A stretch of DNA of 64,000 nucleotides. Source: Abelmoschus esculentus. Taxonomy: Eukaryota > Streptophyta > Magnoliopsida > Malvales > Malvaceae. A program made the translations under genes and the position numbers. Positions 35,882 to 47,979 of this stretch are shown piece by piece. The notes beneath the pieces are model-generated. The model had not been told where the DNA came from and searched no databases. It saw only the letters and a program-made list of their open reading frames with translations. Within the stretch, counting starts at the first letter, position 1; each line of letters begins with the position of its first letter. The DNA is taken from NCBI GenBank assembly GCA_035048815.1, contig JAUCBN010000043.1, positions 12,713,001-12,777,000 of the forward strand, in the 5' to 3' direction.

Positions 35882-38800
35882 TTAAGCACGAGCATACCGG
35901 ACAGGAACACGGCGCTGGATCAGACTCCGGCAGGAAGGACAGTCCTTCATCCCTTGTTTCTCGTGGAGCTCATTGCATGTAGTGCAAACAATCTGATGCG
36001 CACAGGGGATGAAAACCACAGACATCTCCTCCGAGAGACACATCACGCATTCACGTTCACGTTTCACGCCTCCTTTCCCGGAAATGTCCTGGAAACCCAT
36101 CACCAGTTCTGAGATAAAAGGGGTTGGAGATTCTGTCTGAGTTGTGCTATATTTGGTATCTATAAATCTTCCAACATTGATACCATCAATGCCCCTTCGA
36201 AGTGCAGCAATTTTTGAAGAGTCCGTCTTCAGTCTCAATTGAGAGATTTCTTGTTCGAGTCTCTGAATATCCTCCTTGTATTTTTGCAGACTGGTTCCTG
36301 CTTTTGACTTAATCATGTCCTCTTTTAGTTTTGCTGAAGCCTCGATTTGTTCTCGTTCCTTTCTTATCGAACTAGCCTGAGTCAGCACTTCTTTCTTTGC
36401 CTTATGTTCCTGTTGCCATTTACCCTGCCATAGATTTTCAGTTTTCAATGAGAACAAAGTAGTCGTAGCATAACCCGTGATTACAAAAAGGAACTACACC
36501 AGCAGTATTTATCGAACTAGTAGCATACCTAAAAATACTGATCCGAGTGATGGCTTGATATCGTACAATCAATATTCTTATACACAATCAGTTGGAAATA
36601 CATATTCTAAGAAAAACTAGAAAAATTATGAGCAGTATAAGGTGAAATAAACATGCTATAGGGCAGCTCCTAAAACAAATGTTAAGGCATAATATTAGAT
36701 GGGAGATAGGGTATAGAAAATATTAGTTTCTGGTCGATTGTGGCATCAAAATTCAGATAAAATATGTAAACAAAATCTGGAAGAAAAAAAGAAGGGAAAG
36801 AAATTAAGCATAATTTGACACACAAATCCGGAGAAATTTTGGCAGCTTGTACTCTTCTAACATGTGATCCAGCGGACAATCTGAAAATAATCGAACTCCC
36901 TTTTCTTATATTTGCATTACCATTTTACTAGCCAAAAAATATAACTTATGATCACTACAAGCACCATTTACATGTTTTTACCATATCCATCGGCCATAGT
37001 GGAAGAGTATACCAATTGTATTAATGTAAATGTTAAAAAAGACTACACAAACAGGCACCTAGAGACTTCGATACAAAATATTTTAGATCAACATTTCTGC
37101 TTTGAGTAGTTTCAAAACGTTTCTTAACCATTCAAAATATACGACATGCCAAAATATCTGTATCCATTACAGAACTTGTAAGAGAACTACTGGTACAAGT
37201 TTATCATATATATCAAGGATTACTACTGTTTCCTTTTTTTTTTATCGAAGATTACTACTGTTTTGACTAGGAGACAATTAGGAGAAGACAAAAGACAAAG
37301 AAATGCTTGCAAATATAGCATTCTTAAAGCATACCTCAAGCTGATCTTGGATAACTTTAGCCATCTGTAATTCCTGTAGAAGTTGAGTGACCTTGTGTTT
37401 TTCGGTCATGAGCTCGTCTTGGAACAATGTTTTTTGCTTTTCCCAGGACTGGACTTTCATCAGAGTTTTCTTCTCCCCCTTTGACACCTCTTGACAGCTA
37501 GCTGCCGACTCCACTGCTCGTAATTTTGCAGCCTCCATTTCCTTCTGTAGTGCTGCATTTTCCACCTCAAGCCTGCGGACAGTAGCATTAGCACGTTCCA
37601 CCTGCCCGCTAGCCTTGGACAAAGCAACATCCATCTCAACAAGTTTCTTCCTAGTGTTTTCTTCCAAACTCAACTTCTCTTTCTTCAGCCGTTCAACTTC
37701 TTCTTTCTCTTGCCTCAAAGTCTTAAGTTCAGCTTTGTCCTTACTTAATCGACGAGCAGCTTGCATAACCTTTTGATTAGTCCATTCTGTCCATTCCTGG
37801 AGCTGATTTTGCAGTTCCTGTACCCTCAGTACTAGCTTCAAAATCATCTCATCCTTCTTATCCTGGGGAACCCAATCCCCCAAGGAATTACCAACTGGCA
37901 TCCCAGTATAGTTCGGATTAGAAACCTCAGAACAAGAAACAGGGGGCACTACAATTGAATTGCTTTTGGTAGGCAAAGAAAGGGAAAGCTCAGTATCGGC
38001 AGTTGATAATGCAGGCGGGTTATTCAAAGGGGGTAATTCAGGTGGCATGTTTATCGGGGAAGAAATGGTTGCTACATCGGTCTTAGGCACTGGAGAACTA
38101 TTATTATCATTATTTAAGTAACATGTTGCAGAAGAAGAAGGTCCTGAATTAACTGAAAGATGACTCCCATCATCTTGAGGGACATCAGATCCCATTCCCT
38201 TAATTTTCAGAGATGAACTTTTTATACTAACAGCAGCAGAGTCAGAGACAGATTTTATTTTCTTGTCCAAGACTAAACCTCCCAAACTGCTCGGTTTAGA
38301 TCTCGATGACCCTTTAGATCCATATGTCTTATAGCTTTTATCCAGATGAACTGCTTTCTGCCGGAGAAGATATTCTCTCTTGGTAGAGTGAGTCTTTCTA
38401 CTACCCACAAACTTGTCTTCCATTGTTGAAAACTGAGATGTTCCTGCTGCACTGAAAGTTTTATCCAAGCCATCAGCAACAGAGTTTGTTCCCTCTTGCT
38501 CTGAGACTACACCACTTGGAACGACAGAATTCTTCAATTTTTCACTGTTGCTAATTCCCATAGATAGTACCTCAGGTGGAGAACTATGAGAACAAGGAAA
38601 GGATGGAACCGGTCTACAAGGATTTGGAAGATTCAATTCTGAGGTTTTGGTTTCGGGCTTCAACTGGGGTTGGTTTGATGCAAAAGAAATTCCATTGGGG
38701 ACTCCACCAGCAACAAAACCATTCAAGGGATCACCGTCCATAGCACAAGCATGCGACACATTCATATCACAAATTAATAAGCACCACATAGCATCCCCAG

Positions 38801-39470
38801 TACTGAAGAAAGGCCGAACTTCTCGAAGAACACAAACCAGTTCCGTTAATATATACTTCTCCAACTGCTGCAGATTCTCAAAACAGTGGTCTCTTGAAGA
38901 ATGATAATCTAGACCACTTCTAATAAATGCTAAGGTATTATCCACTATATTCGAGACTGTGTCTTTAGAACCATAACAAAGGCCTGACCTCAAGACTGCC
39001 TTAGTAGCAATTTCTTCGGTGTAACCAAAAGCAACGATTTTCTTTATTGCACTCTTGAATATTGCATCCAGATTGCTTAAAACAAGTTCTTCTAGCTGAG
39101 ATTCTGTGAGATCACTCCAATCAGCAACTTGGAATTCATCTGCCTCCAGTTCTTCTTTAGGCTGACTTGTCCCAACCTCGGAAGAATCTAATGTGCTAGA
39201 CAATCTCAGGTCGAATTTTAAACCCTCGGAATGATCTTGGCTAACACCACACAAGTCGCACGCACTAGCTTGATGATGGACAGGGGTGATTCCAAACTTC
39301 TCATCACAAAATTCATAACTCGGACAACCGTTTTGAGGCGAAGTTATAATCTTATTCTGGTCACCTAAAGGCGGGTCAGCCCGAAATTTTCGCTTGTTCC
39401 GACTACCTTTCTCTTGAATCGACATCAACGGAGAGACATGACTACTACTGCTACTACCCTTAAGAACCAT
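35882..39470 (-). CDS. RF298/RF4-like RING E3 ubiquitin ligase, two coding exons
   Basis: Minus-strand exons 39470-37335 (712 codons) and 36424-35882 (180 codons plus stop) join at a GTATGC...GGCAG intron to give 892 residues. The N-terminal third includes a conserved block around L-S-N-L-D-A-I-F-K-S-A-I-K-K-I, followed by Y-T-E-E-I-A-T-K-A-V-L-R-S-G-L-C-Y-G, characteristic of this plant family. A serine-rich, disordered middle follows. A long coiled coil then runs from about 540 to 805 across the splice site, ending in S-S-K-I-A-A-L-R-R-G-I-D-G. The C-terminus is a C3HC4 RING starting at residue 838 (C-V-M-C, P-C-A-H, C-T-T-C, C-P-S-C) and ends Q-R-R-V-P-V-R-Y-A-R-A. Predicted role: RING-type ubiquitin transfer with dimerisation through the coiled coil; substrates unknown. 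Length and order match the family (about 700-900 residues). No lesions seen. Confidence 0.95.
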
Positions 39471-39820
39471 TGATGCTATTTCTAAGCTGCATCAAGAAAA
39501 AAAACAATATCAAACAATCTATCAATCCTCAATGCAAAAACTACCCAATGACCCATTCGCCAAACTTAATCAGAAAACACAATACAGAATCCGAATTCCA
39601 AATTCCAAATTACAAAGCATTACATGATAAGCTCATAAGATCATCCACTAGCAAACTAAAAGAAATCGAAATCGGACCTTTCAATCTCAACTATCAAAAC
39701 TGACAACAGCAACAATCAAAATTCTGCAACAAAACGAGAAAATTAAGAATAAAACAGCTCAGATTCAAAAATTAATTAATCGAGGTATTAACAACATACC
39801 CAGCGAGTAAAACCGCTAAA
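39471..39820 (-). promoter_or_regulatory. 5'UTR intron of the RING ligase gene
   Basis: Seventeen bases upstream of the ATG the minus strand has TTGATGCAG, a good acceptor (AG at 39487-39488). A GTATGTTGTT donor lies at 39799, giving a 313-bp leader intron. A second GTATGT donor-like site lies near 39985 (minus strand), so the exon-1 end is not certain. Confidence 0.5.
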
Positions 39821-40047
39821 CTTGAATTCAATCTATCAGTATCCAAAATTAGAATCTAAAATTAAAAAAAAATCCACAGATCAATGAAAAATTACAAAAT
39901 AATTATAATTTGAATCACTGATTAGGTAATACACAACATCGTTTTATTTGATTAGTGTTCAGATTCCGATGATCGGAAAACATACCCGATTGAAAGCTTA
40001 TTTGTTTGAGAAAATTCACCTAGCTTATAGCATCGGTACAGAAGGAA

Positions 40048-40050
<3 letters not shown>

Positions 40051-40091
<41 letters not shown>
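40051..40091. repeat. (TA)n microsatellite, about 20 units
   Basis: Uninterrupted TA dinucleotides over 41 bp, about 600 bp upstream of the RING ligase ATG and close to its leader or promoter. Likely polymorphic in length. The I-Y-I-Y ORFs on both strands here are artefacts of this run. Confidence 0.95.
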
Positions 40092-40093
<2 letters not shown>

Positions 40094-40254
40094 CGATTTT
40101 TATTATTTTTTGTGCATTGAACGTTTCTCGGTCACTCTCTAGAAAAGTAATTTTGGCTTTACAGGAATATTTGTTTTTTTTATTAAATATCAGAAAATAA
40201 TTAGGAAAAAATGGAAATTTTTTTATAAATATTGCACTTATTTTTTTATTTTCC

Positions 40255-40600
40255 CAAAATATTGCACTAGTCACTTTATTTCCCAAAATATTGTACTTTG
40301 AATAGTAACTTTAAAAATATTACAGAAGAATCTGACTTCGAATAATGAAATAGATTAAATCGAATAAAAAATTAAAGTCGGCATTAAGAGGTGCCGACTT
40401 TGAACAGTGTTTTTGTAATTTTCAAAGTGTTTTCTGCAAAATCACTATTCAAAGTCAAAACCTTTTGGTATCGACTTTAATTTTTTATTCGATTTAATCC
40501 ATTTCACTATTTAAAGTCGGATTCTTCTGTAATTATCTTTAAAGTTACTATTCAAAGTACAATATTTTGAGAAATAAAATGACTAGTACAATATTTTGAA
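40255..40600. repeat. Large inverted repeat (foldback), arms of about 120 bp
   Basis: The left arm (about 40255-40382: AAAATATTGTACTTTGAATA, then ACAGAAGAATC, then AAATCGAATAAAAAATTAAA) is mirrored by the right arm (about 40472-40595: TTTAATTTTTTATTCGATTT, then GATTCTTCTGT, then TATTCAAAGTACAATATTTT). A smaller hairpin, GTCGGC-10-GCCGAC, lies at 40377-40398 in the loop. No ORF. It could be a foldback MITE. Confidence 0.85.
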
Positions 40601-42068
40601 GAAATATGTTTTTAGATTATCATACTTTTGAAATTTCACCATAAAAATATATAAATATCAAAAATATAAAATGATGATTAAACTTTTTAAAATATATAAT
40701 AAATATTTAATTTTTATTATAAAATATTATATTATCATTAATTGAATGACGAGATAGTAATCAAAATTTAATATTAACATATTTAATTATTTATATTTAT
40801 ACATTTAATCAATTTAGTCTTAATTAACTTTTATTGATGTTTAAATTGATTGAATACTTAAATATTGAGGATTAAGTGTGTTGTTATATAAATTTTTATA
40901 ATTCTTATATCACTCGTTAATAACGGTTGATGACTCAATGATTATTTTATGAAAAAAATATAAAATTTAATTCATTTTATATAATTTTTTAAAAATTTAA
41001 TAACCATATAATATTTTTAAAATAATTCAATGATCATTTAATATTTTACTTAAATAATTATTATATTTACATAAAACTTAAAATTTTTAGGTTTAATGAT
41101 AAATTTAATTCTTTAACAGTTAGATTAATTTGAAATTAAATTATGTTAATCTATCCATAAATGAAACCTTCCCATTATTAAAATTGATTGACAATTGTTT
41201 CATTCATAAAACTAACCTTTTTACAAAGGCACTCAATTACTAAAATTAATTTTTTTTAGAAATAATACTTTAATGACAATTTCAATAATAATAATAATAA
41301 TAAATAAATAAATAAATAAAAATAAAAAATTAATAAATATAATATAAGTTTTAAAAGTTTAGTAATTAAAATAAAAAAAATTAATGACTATTAGTGTAGT
41401 TTATCATCAATTATTTGACATAGTGAATCAGAAGATATCGTTTATTTGGATCAAAGAATCGAATTAAATCAAAAATTCGAGACTTTCATTCGACTGGTAA
41501 AATTAAAACATAAAAATTGAGGAAAGAATTAAGTTAAGAATGTCACTCTTATAATAAAATTTTATAAAATTTAATTTAAATTAATTTGTCAATGAATTAA
41601 ATACCGATGATTATAAAAAGTATAATCCAAAGTAAAAAATGTTGGCCCAACTCATTTTCTTCAAAGGAATGGGTTCATGCAGCACTTATTGGGCCACAAT
41701 GGGTGGATTCTCGAACCGATGTGTAAGGCCTTTTCTTGGCTGCCCCAATTGAATTTGGATTCAATTATTATCCAATCAGATTATTTACGAGTAGGAATGA
41801 ATAAAATTTGATATGATAAAAATAATTTTTATTCAATAAGAAAAAATTTGACTCGAATCAATTTTTAAAATAAATTTTGAATTATAAAATAAAACTTTGA
41901 ATAACTCAAATTTTTTAAAATTTAGTAGATTGAATAATCCAAAATAAATTTATCTTAAAAGTTTGATGACCTTATCAAATTTTTAAAAGTATATGAATCT
42001 ACCTTAAAAGTTCGATGACCATTTATATAGCTTACCTCCTAATCTTATTATCTTAAACCTAACCTCTA
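40601..42068. other. AT-rich intergenic region with short tetranucleotide runs
   Basis: Includes (TAA)n/(AAAT)n runs at 41283-41320 and a moderately GC-richer patch at 41640-41770 (GGCCCAAC, GGGCCACAATGGG). No ORF or element ends recognised. The patch with TTTGACTCGAATC near 41850 may be a decayed member of the GAGTCGAG MITE class. Confidence 0.4.
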
Positions 42069-42165
42069 GGCGAAATTGGGGGAATATTGTGATTGATTCT
42101 TTTATTTAAAAAAGTATTGTAGTCGATAGAATATTTAAGCATTTGTGATAGTTTGAACAATATCT
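42069..42165 (+). repeat. Left terminal inverted repeat of the MULE
   Basis: About 97 bp starting GGCGAAATTGGGGG. It pairs with 48998-49099 on the opposite strand at roughly 75-80% by eye. Confidence 0.85.
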
Positions 42166-42559
42166 TGAACTTGAGGCTGGAATGCTTTCCATCCGACCCA
42201 AGGAGAAAAAAAAATATTTTTTAAAAACAATATACTTACAATCCGACTTCATGAATAAAAAAAATTAAAAAATTGAAGTTTATTTGTTTTCCTTCTAACC
42301 TCATGCAAATATTAAAATAAATAAAAGTCGGATTGCAAAACTTCAGACCTCATGCCCGAATTTTTTTATAATTTTTTTTGAAAGCTTCATGTTTTCTACC
42401 CAACTTCATGATCAAATTAAATTAAAAAATAGGTCTTATTAATTAAAATTCGACCTCAAAATGTGGGAATCAGTTAATGCCAGTTAATGTCAGGTGTCAA
42501 GCAATATGATGTTTATTCTATAAAAAACTGGAAAAAAATTCAAAAACTTTAATTAGTTT

Positions 42560-43920
42560 GAAAAATAATGAATAATAGATTAAAAAATTGATGAAATTTT
42601 TTGGATGATAGTATGTTGTATTATTTTTTCAAGAATAGAACAATATCATGTTTCGCGTAGTATGTAATCATGTCTCGGACAATATGTAGGTGTATTATTT
42701 GATTGAAAAGTTGATGATATTGTGTTGTATTATTTTTTTGGGAAGAAAATATTTTTTTATAATTGTTAAAAATTGAATGTATGATAGCGTGTTGTATTAT
42801 TTTTTCAGGAATAGAGTATTGTCATGTCTCGTGCAGTGTGTAGGTGTATTATTTGACTAAAAAGTTGAAGGTATTGTGTTGTATTATTTTTTTTTTGGAA
42901 GAAATTATTTTTACATGTTAAATATTAGATGTATGATAGTGTGTTGTATTATTTTTTTAAGAAGAGCATTGTCATGTCTCGTGCATTGTGTAGGTGTATT
43001 ATTTGACTAAAAAGTTGATGATATTGTGTTGTATTATTTTTTGGGAATAGAGTATTTTTATACTTGTTAAATATTGGTTGAATGATAATGTGTTGTGTTA
43101 TTTTTTCGGGAATAGGGTATTGTCATGTTTCATGCAGTGTGTTGTCATGTCTCGTGAAGTTTGTAAGTGTATTATTTGACTGAAAAGTCGATGGTATTGT
43201 ATTATATTATTTTTTGGGGAAGAAAGTATTTTTTTTACTTGTTAAATATTGAACGGATGATAGTGTTGTATTATTTCTTCTAGGAATAGGATATTGTCAT
43301 ATCTCATACAACGTGTTGTCATGTCTCGTGCAGTGTGTACGTGTATTATTTGACTAAAAAGTTGATGATAGTGTGTTGTATTATTTTTTGAGAAGAAACT
43401 CTTTTTTTACTTGTTAAATATTGGTTAAATGATAGTGTGTTGTATTATTTTTTCGAGAATAGAGTATTGTCATGTTGTGTGCAGTGTATTATCATGTCTC
43501 GTGAAGTTTGGAAGTGTATTATTTGATTGAAAAGTTGATGTTATTGTGTTGTATTTTTTTCGGGAAGACGATATTTTTTTTACTTGTTAAATATGGGTGA
43601 GATGATAGTGTGTTGTATTATTTTTTGAGAAGAGTGTCTTATCATGTCTCGTGTAGTGTGTTGTCATATCTCATGTAGTTTGCAGGTGTATTATTTGACT
43701 AAAAAGTTGATGGTATTGCGTTGTATTATTTTTTTGGGAAGAAACTATTTTTTTACTTGTTAAATATTGGATGGATGATAGTGTATTATATTATTTTTCA
43801 GAAACATGATATTATCATGTCTCGTGAAGTGTGTAAGTGTATTATTTGACTAAAAGGTTCATGATATTGTGTTGTATTATTTTTTTCGAGAAAATGATAT
43901 TTTTCATTGTTAAATTAGGG
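42560..43920 (+). repeat. Subterminal tandem repeats of about 150-175 bp in the MULE, about eight units
   Basis: Each unit has GTGTTGTATTATTTTTT, an AATAGAGTATTGTCATGTCTCG block, GTGTATTATTTGACTAAAAAG, and TTACTTGTTAAATATTGGATG. The ATTGTCATG block recurs near 42628 (diverged), 42803, 42950, 43105, 43275, 43450, 43620 and 43793. Some units double the GTGTGTTGTCATGTCTCGTG block. No coding frame. Confidence 0.85.
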
Positions 43921-44284
43921 TTGAGGAGAAGTATAAAATTGTAGAGAGTTGTAGAATTCCTTTTTGAAGAAGAACAAGTTGTGAGGAAGTGGAAAAAAAG
44001 GAAAATTTTTAAAATATATTGTAAGTAACTATGCTTTTATTTTATTATTTATGTTTATATATATATATATATATATTATTTTAAGATTAGAAAACCTTAT
44101 TTGTCTTTAATTTTGTTTGTAAGATGACATATTAATATTCTATGTTGAGATCACAAAATTGATACATTTTTAGTGTTACGATTGATGATATGATAATTTT
44201 TTTGTTAAGAAATTTAATTTTAGATTAATATTTTATTCTTTTATTTGTTATTTTTGATAATTTTTTTATTGTAACGTAGACAAC

Positions 44285-45704
44285 TGAGAACACTTTTAAG
44301 CATCACTTGAAAGTAGGGAATAATGACCCCCATCCCGCTAAAATACAATGGTTGCAATCTGCGAGATTCTATCATGCAATATTTATTCGTGGTTATAAGC
44401 TAATTTTCAGGATTAATAACCATATTAATTGAGCTTTAGAGACCTAAAACGTATATGTTTCACATGTCGTGTGGAGAATGTACAATTACATTGGAAGACA
44501 TAGTGATGTTAATCGGTGTTCCAATAAACGGAATTTCATTGGTTAAGAAGCTAGAGGAATTAACTACCAAACTTTGTTATGATTATTTCGACAAGGTTCC
44601 AACTAGAACCGATGTGCGAGGATGTCATAATAAATTGAGTTGGTGGCAAAGTGAATTTAAACTTGTCAAGCTTCTATTAATTTATCATATAAAAATAAGG
44701 TATTAAAATTATTGTACTTCTTTTTTCATGTTTTTTATTATTTAATTTTTTTGATTAATTTTTATTTTGTAGTTTATTTGAAGGTCATATTCTGGTGGTC
44801 GTGTAAATGTGACGAACGAATTGATGGTAGACTTTTATCTCTTGTGTGCAATTACACCGATAATTTATTTTGCTTTTATGGAATACCAATTTGAAGATAT
44901 GGTTCTGAGATAGTTTGACTTCCAACAGCCCATTCTAAGAAATCCACTTAATTATGATTCTTTAAAAAAGCTTCATGCATGGAAAATAAAACATGTCAAG
45001 TACGTTGATATGTGGAACAATAGACATCAAATGAGACCACCTCGTTATTCATTCCAAGCCGATGATATAGAACCGGATAATTTGGAATACATGGTGTTCT
45101 ATCTGAATAATGAAAAATCGTACTTGACCACTACGAAAGAATGAGAACAATACCGATTGTTCCTTAAAAAATATAATGGTCATGGCCAATCATCAAAGAG
45201 TGATACTAGTTGTAGTCAAAAAGATGAATCATATAGTCAATATGCTTCATCAGATAATAATTTTTCAACTTCATATGAACAACTAATAGTTGGTGGGAGA
45301 TATTTTCCAAATCTAGAGTGGAAGTTTTTTTTTTTAAATTAAATGGTTGAGAGTTACTTTCAAAATCCTCACTCACATGCATCTTTTTATCAGTCATGGT
45401 GTTCTATCTGAATAATGAAAAATTATACTTGAACACTAAGGAAGAACGAGAACAATTTCAGTTGCTCCTTAAAAAATATGATGATCGTGATCAATCATCG
45501 AAGAGTGGTGCTAGTCATAGTCAAATAGATGAATCATATAGTCAATCTGTTTCATCATATAATAATTTTTCAACCTTATATATACAACCATCAGTTGGTG
45601 GGAGTTACTTTCCAAATTTTGAGGGTGAAAGTTTCATTTTAAATTCAATGGGTGAGAGTTACTTTCAATATCTTCAGTCACATGCATCTTTTTATCAATT
45701 ATAG
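44285..45704 (+). pseudogene. Plant-mobile-domain (PMD) protein gene, broken, inside the MULE
   Basis: Successive frames read like the aminotransferase-like/plant mobile domain found in MAIN/MAIL proteins and in transposon-borne copies. They give Q-W-L-Q-S-A-R-F-Y-H-A near 44340, then F-H-M-S-C-G-E-C-T-I-T-L-E-D-I-V-M-L-I-G-V-P-I (44455 on), K-L-S-W-W-Q-S-E-F (44635), R-Q-F-D-F-Q-Q-P-I-L near 44910, and Y-V-D-M-W-N-N-R-H near 45005. They continue M-R-P-P-R-Y-S-F-Q and D-N-L-E-Y-M-V-F-Y-L-N-N (45050-45110). Several stops and frameshifts interrupt it, and an intron-like T-rich stretch lies at 44700-44770. The tail has a 305-bp tandem duplication. Known PMD proteins act in transcript homeostasis and silencing; whether this copy was ever a host gene or only cargo cannot be told. 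Confidence 0.75.
45090..45704 (+). repeat. Tandem duplication (about 305 bp, two copies) of the PMD C-terminal tail
   Basis: TGGTGTTCTATCTGAATAAT occurs at about 45091 and 45398. Both copies continue with the same order of blocks (AAAAATATGATGGT/CGT, CAATCATC, AGTCAAAT/AAGATGAATCA, CAGTTGGTGGGAG) at about 85% identity. The second copy stays open (45396-45704); the first has a stop soon after Y-L-T-T-T-K-E. Confidence 0.85.
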
Positions 45705-45825
45705 TCATCTGCAGTATATGTACCAGATTTTTTTATCAATCACAATCACCCATATACCTAAACTATGGTGGAATTATAGACTATGAGAGACTTACAAATT
45801 TTATGGTGTGTACATCAATTAGTAG

Positions 45826-47644
45826 TCACACATTTTTCATTATAAATTGCACTACAAAGGTAGGGTTTTCTTCCTTATTAATGGTGTTCTTGCTAATATG
45901 ATGTATGCAATACGCTAGATAAGCATGCAAAGGGGTCCATCCACTGTTTTGACGATCAATTATTGTTAAAATACATAATGCTCTATCAGAAATCAAACAA
46001 GCATCATCTTCCCGTACGACATGCTGACGTAAATTACTCAAAAATAATTTTTAAGAATTAACAAACTCTTTATCAACAACTGTGAATGCAATCAAAAATA
46101 TATCCCCATCACCATCGTGTGTAATGACAATCAATAGTAAATGTTTATATCTTTCTTATAGTCATGTCTTATCCACTTGGATCATATATTTGCAATATGA
46201 AAACCTGTCGATACACGGCTTGAATGCCCAAAATAATTTATCAAATATTTTTTCCTTCAAGAAATTAACCTTCACGGTTACATGCATTCAATGGTCCCCA
46301 AAACGAATATTATCATTGCATTCAATAAAGTCGGTAACTCATTGTATGACTTTTCGTAATTACCATACACATTTTTTAACGTTTTATCTCTTGCATACCA
46401 ACCCTTACCATATTCTATTCGATATTCAAAGTGTTTCTTAACAGATGCCATAGTCGTTGACATCGTAACTCTTGGATTTGCTTCAACCAATGTCTTGACG
46501 TGTCTGCTTATTACATCTGAGTCTAATTTATGATGATCTTGATTGAGAAAATTTCGTAAAAAAGTATGACGATCATTGTATTTTGTAATCTCACAACAAT
46601 TTTCCTTTGAAATTTAGATACAAAAATCTTTCGATTACAATTTTTTTTTCATATTTAACATATTTTGCAATTAAAGTTTTAGGACTTGATTCTTTAACAA
46701 AAAATCTACATGATTTCTGATTGAATACTCTTTAATTTTTAAAGTAACTTCTTCTTTCTCTGCAAATTGTATTCCAACAGATAACTCATCAAAAGAACCA
46801 AAACATATTTGTGGCATGACTGAGTATTGCGGTCCCCTCATCATATTTTGTAATCTATTAAATTTCACATAAGCCGGAGGTTCATACCATGTAATACCAT
46901 CCCTGTCAGAAACGAACTCTCCATCACCACCAAAAACAGGCTTATCATCAAGGTCATCAATACTCAAGTTTAGATTCACGATTTCTTCATCTTTACTAGA
47001 ATCAACAAGTGTTTCTCATTATTGACCTTTGAGATGTTCAACGCCAATGTCAACACTTGTATCAATCATCTGCTCAATAGTGGAGAACGTCGATGGACAA
47101 ACATATGGGTTAAATGCACCTATTATCCCACTTTCCAACAATGCAACAAAGTTGTCTCCAAACCATTAAGGTTGGTCATCAATCGAAATTTTAAAACCCA
47201 TATAAGAAGACCTTTTATATATATATATTTGGATGAACTCGAAACATCATATCTACCATGCAACTCAGCATGTAACGCAATATTTCACATACACGTTGAT
47301 TCATGCTCTGCAATCATGATTCCAACATCACTATCATCTTTAAGAGTTATTGTAGAACATCTAACTGGATCATCACATGTCTTCTACCGGTCTTGCAAAC
47401 GAACAATCTCAAACTTTTTTTCTTCTATCTCATGTGTCAACTCTTGAAGGAAAATGTTCCTTAAAAACTTTATCTTTATAGTATTTTTTGAGTCAAAGAC
47501 GACATCGATTTTATTTTTTATAATTTCTCTACCGTAATGGTTAACAACCATAAAGAAGTTGTTCATTGTATCTACTCGTTCAAAAACAATTATATTTTCG
47601 AATCTATATATAGAAATCAAAACCATCATAATCAAAACTATCAT
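45826..47644 (-). pseudogene. MuDR/MULE transposase, degraded and C-terminally truncated
   Basis: Reading the minus strand from 47644 downward: an N-terminal charged region (47644-47384), then S-V-G-I-Q-F-A-E-K-E-E-V-T and Y-S-I-R-N-H-V-D-F (46750-46680), the MuDR N-terminal zinc-binding-like region. Next H-T-F-L-R-N-F-L-N-Q-D-H-H-K-L-D-S and F-E-Y-R-I-E-Y-G-K-G-W-Y-A-R-D-K (46560-46400). Then Y-C-K-Y-M-I-Q-V-D-K-T-R-L (46160) and N-L-R-Q-H-V-V-R-E-D-D-A-C-L-I-S-D-R (46040-45985), holding the first two acidic catalytic positions. It ends near 45826 after Y-C-I-H-H-I; the third acidic residue and SWIM zinc finger are absent. Several stops and shifts. The gene converges on the PMD gene. Confidence 0.85.
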
Positions 47645-47979
47645 AATAGATCGCTACGAGTTTTTCCCATAAAACATTCTAAAATACAAATAAACAAATA
47701 AACAATATACAAATTTAAAAGAAAAAGTAAAAACTTATTATAATTTTCTTTTGTATTTTCTTCTCATGAGTTCTCTTTCAGAATTTCTTACTAACTCTAC
47801 TATCCACCTTACTTATATAACATAAAAAAAAACTTCATAAAAAATAATATTTTTTCTTACTTACCCCTACAGTCTAATAACAAGACATTCAAAATTCAAA
47901 TTTAGTACCCCTACATAACAAGACATTGTTGTAATAGCATCTTAGGTGATTGTACTGGTTGTTTTGATTTAGCACAAGC

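Noticed and set aside
39948..40286. Two ORFs with long I-Y repeats
   Set aside because: Translation of the (TA)n microsatellite.
42560..43920. CRISPR-like array
   Set aside because: Repeats with regular spacing but units are contiguous, AT-rich and inside a plant DNA transposon; not a CRISPR.
46082..46441. 119-codon plus-strand ORF
   Set aside because: Antisense to the conserved transposase block with G-W-Y-A-R-D-K.
47022..47447. 141-codon plus-strand ORF in the MULE
   Set aside because: Antisense to the transposase N-terminal region, which has clear homology on the minus strand.
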